Shown one piece after another: positions 7,677-8,436 of a stretch of DNA of 8,436 nt (position 1 is the stretch's first letter; each line of letters starts with the position of its first letter). The notes under the pieces were generated by a model. That model did no database searches. It was not told the origin of the DNA and worked only from the letters and a program-made list of their open reading frames with translations. The position numbers and the translations under genes were made by a program. This stretch comes from Syntrophomonadaceae bacterium (GTDB lineage: Bacteria; Bacillota; Dethiobacteria; SKNC01). The stretch covers positions 1-8,436 of the forward strand of contig PWHX01000062.1 in assembly GCA_003555415.1 (NCBI GenBank). The letters are read 5' to 3'.

Positions 7677-8436
7677 ATGTACTTTCCAGACAATAGACCG
7701 CGTCGGCTTCGTTCCAGCGGAGCTCTCCGGGAAATAGTAAGGGAAACTGCCCTTAGACCAGAAGATCTTATATATCCCCTTTTTATTGTTCATGGAGAAG
7801 GAATAACAAAGCCCATTTCTTCCATGCCCGGTATCTACCAGCACTCCATAGATAGTTTACTGGAAGAATTAAAAGAAGTAGTATCTCTGGGAATAAAGGC
7901 GGTAATATTATTTGGTATACCGGATTACAAGGATGAAAAAGGCTCCTCTGCTTTTGACCCTCAGGAGGTACTGCAAAGGGCTATAGGGCGGATAAAAGAA
8001 ACTTACCCGGAACTTTTGGTTATCTCCGATGTGTGTCTGTGTGAATATACTAACCACGGCCACTGCGGCCTGATTGAGGAGGGCGGTATACTTAATGATC
8101 CTACCCTGGAAATACTTGTCAATATTGCTCTGTCCCATGCCCGAGCGGGAGCAGATATGGTAGCGCCTTCAGACATGATGGATGGTAGAGTAAAGGCCAT
8201 AAGGGAAGCCTTGGATGAAGAAGGGTTTGATCAGACGGCGATTATGTCCTATGCAGCTAAATACTCTTCCTCCTTTTATGGTCCTTTCCGGGAGGCGGCA
8301 GATTCTACCCCATCCTTTGGAGATAGAAAAACCTACCAAATGGATCCTGCCAACAGCAGGGAGGCTTTGAAAGAAGTGTGTATGGATGTGGCCGAAGGAG
8401 CCGATATTATTATGATTAAACCGGCTTTGGCTTATC
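7677..8436 (+). CDS. hemB: Porphobilinogen synthase (5-aminolevulinate dehydratase) HemB, 3' partial
   Basis: Condenses two 5-aminolevulinate molecules to porphobilinogen in the cytoplasm, normally as a homo-octamer. The frame is open to the window end and gives 253 residues; the family is about 325, so roughly 70 C-terminal residues lie beyond. The start RPRRLRSSGALREIVRET (7-24) is characteristic. A cysteine zinc site is present: C120, C122 and C130 in DVCLCEYTNHGHCG, marking the zinc-dependent rather than the aspartate-rich magnesium type. Both Schiff-base lysines are visible: K195 in SYAAKYSSSFYGPFR and K248 in IIMIKPAL. APSDMMDGRV (163-172) is also conserved. AAGGGGTG ends 6 bases before the ATG, and the gap after the radical SAM gene is 18 bases, so it belongs to the same operon, although it acts earlier in the pathway than its neighbours. 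Confidence 0.97.
   Translation, partial: MYFPDNRPRRLRSSGALREIVRETALRPEDLIYPLFIVHGEGITKPISSMPGIYQHSIDSLLEELKEVVSLGIKAVILFGIPDYKDEKGSSAFDPQEVLQRAIGRIKETYPELLVISDVCLCEYTNHGHCGLIEEGGILNDPTLEILVNIALSHARAGADMVAPSDMMDGRVKAIREALDEEGFDQTAIMSYAAKYSSSFYGPFREAADSTPSFGDRKTYQMDPANSREALKEVCMDVAEGADIIMIKPALAY

Overview
The window is a single, densely packed, plus-strand gene cluster for tetrapyrrole (heme/siroheme) synthesis. It follows the 3' part of a cytochrome c maturation gene. Seven genes are present, all in the same direction: ccmF (5' end cut by the window), hemA, a sirC-type precorrin-2 dehydrogenase, hemC, a fused cobA-hemD, a radical SAM gene of the AhbC/NirJ1 type, and hemB (3' end cut by the window). 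Gaps between genes are 5 to 54 bases. No terminator or convincing internal promoter is visible, so this looks like one operon. There is no gene-free stretch over 60 bases, and no RNA gene, mobile element, repeat array or CRISPR.

The organism is most likely an anaerobic or respiratory Gram-positive bacterium of the Clostridia (Peptococcaceae, Heliobacteria, Desulfotomaculum or Thermincola-like groups). This is inferred from three things: strong purine-rich GGGGAG-type ribosome binding sites, free use of ATA, AGA and AGG codons at moderate GC, and the gene order hemA-sirC-hemC-cobA/hemD-nirJ1-hemB, which I recall from that group. The species cannot be named from the window.

Functionally, HemA reduces glutamyl-tRNA in the C5 route to 5-aminolevulinate. 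HemB condenses this to porphobilinogen, HemC builds hydroxymethylbilane, and the HemD half of the fusion closes it to uroporphyrinogen III. The CobA half methylates that to precorrin-2, and the SirC-type enzyme oxidises it to sirohydrochlorin. The radical SAM enzyme next to them fits the step that removes acetate side chains from didecarboxysiroheme to give Fe-coproporphyrin III. No hemE, hemN, hemG/Y or hemH is in the window. The cluster therefore points to the alternative, siroheme-dependent heme pathway, with ahbA/ahbB (nirD/nirL), ahbD (nirJ2) and hemL expected just downstream. The upstream CcmF uses heme, loading it onto c-type apocytochromes, so heme supply and use sit side by side.

The pathway is already described. 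I found no clearly new system here. The points of interest are the siroheme-dependent route, the CcmF (System I) gene next to heme synthesis in an apparently Gram-positive genome, and the absence of an obvious separate chelatase.
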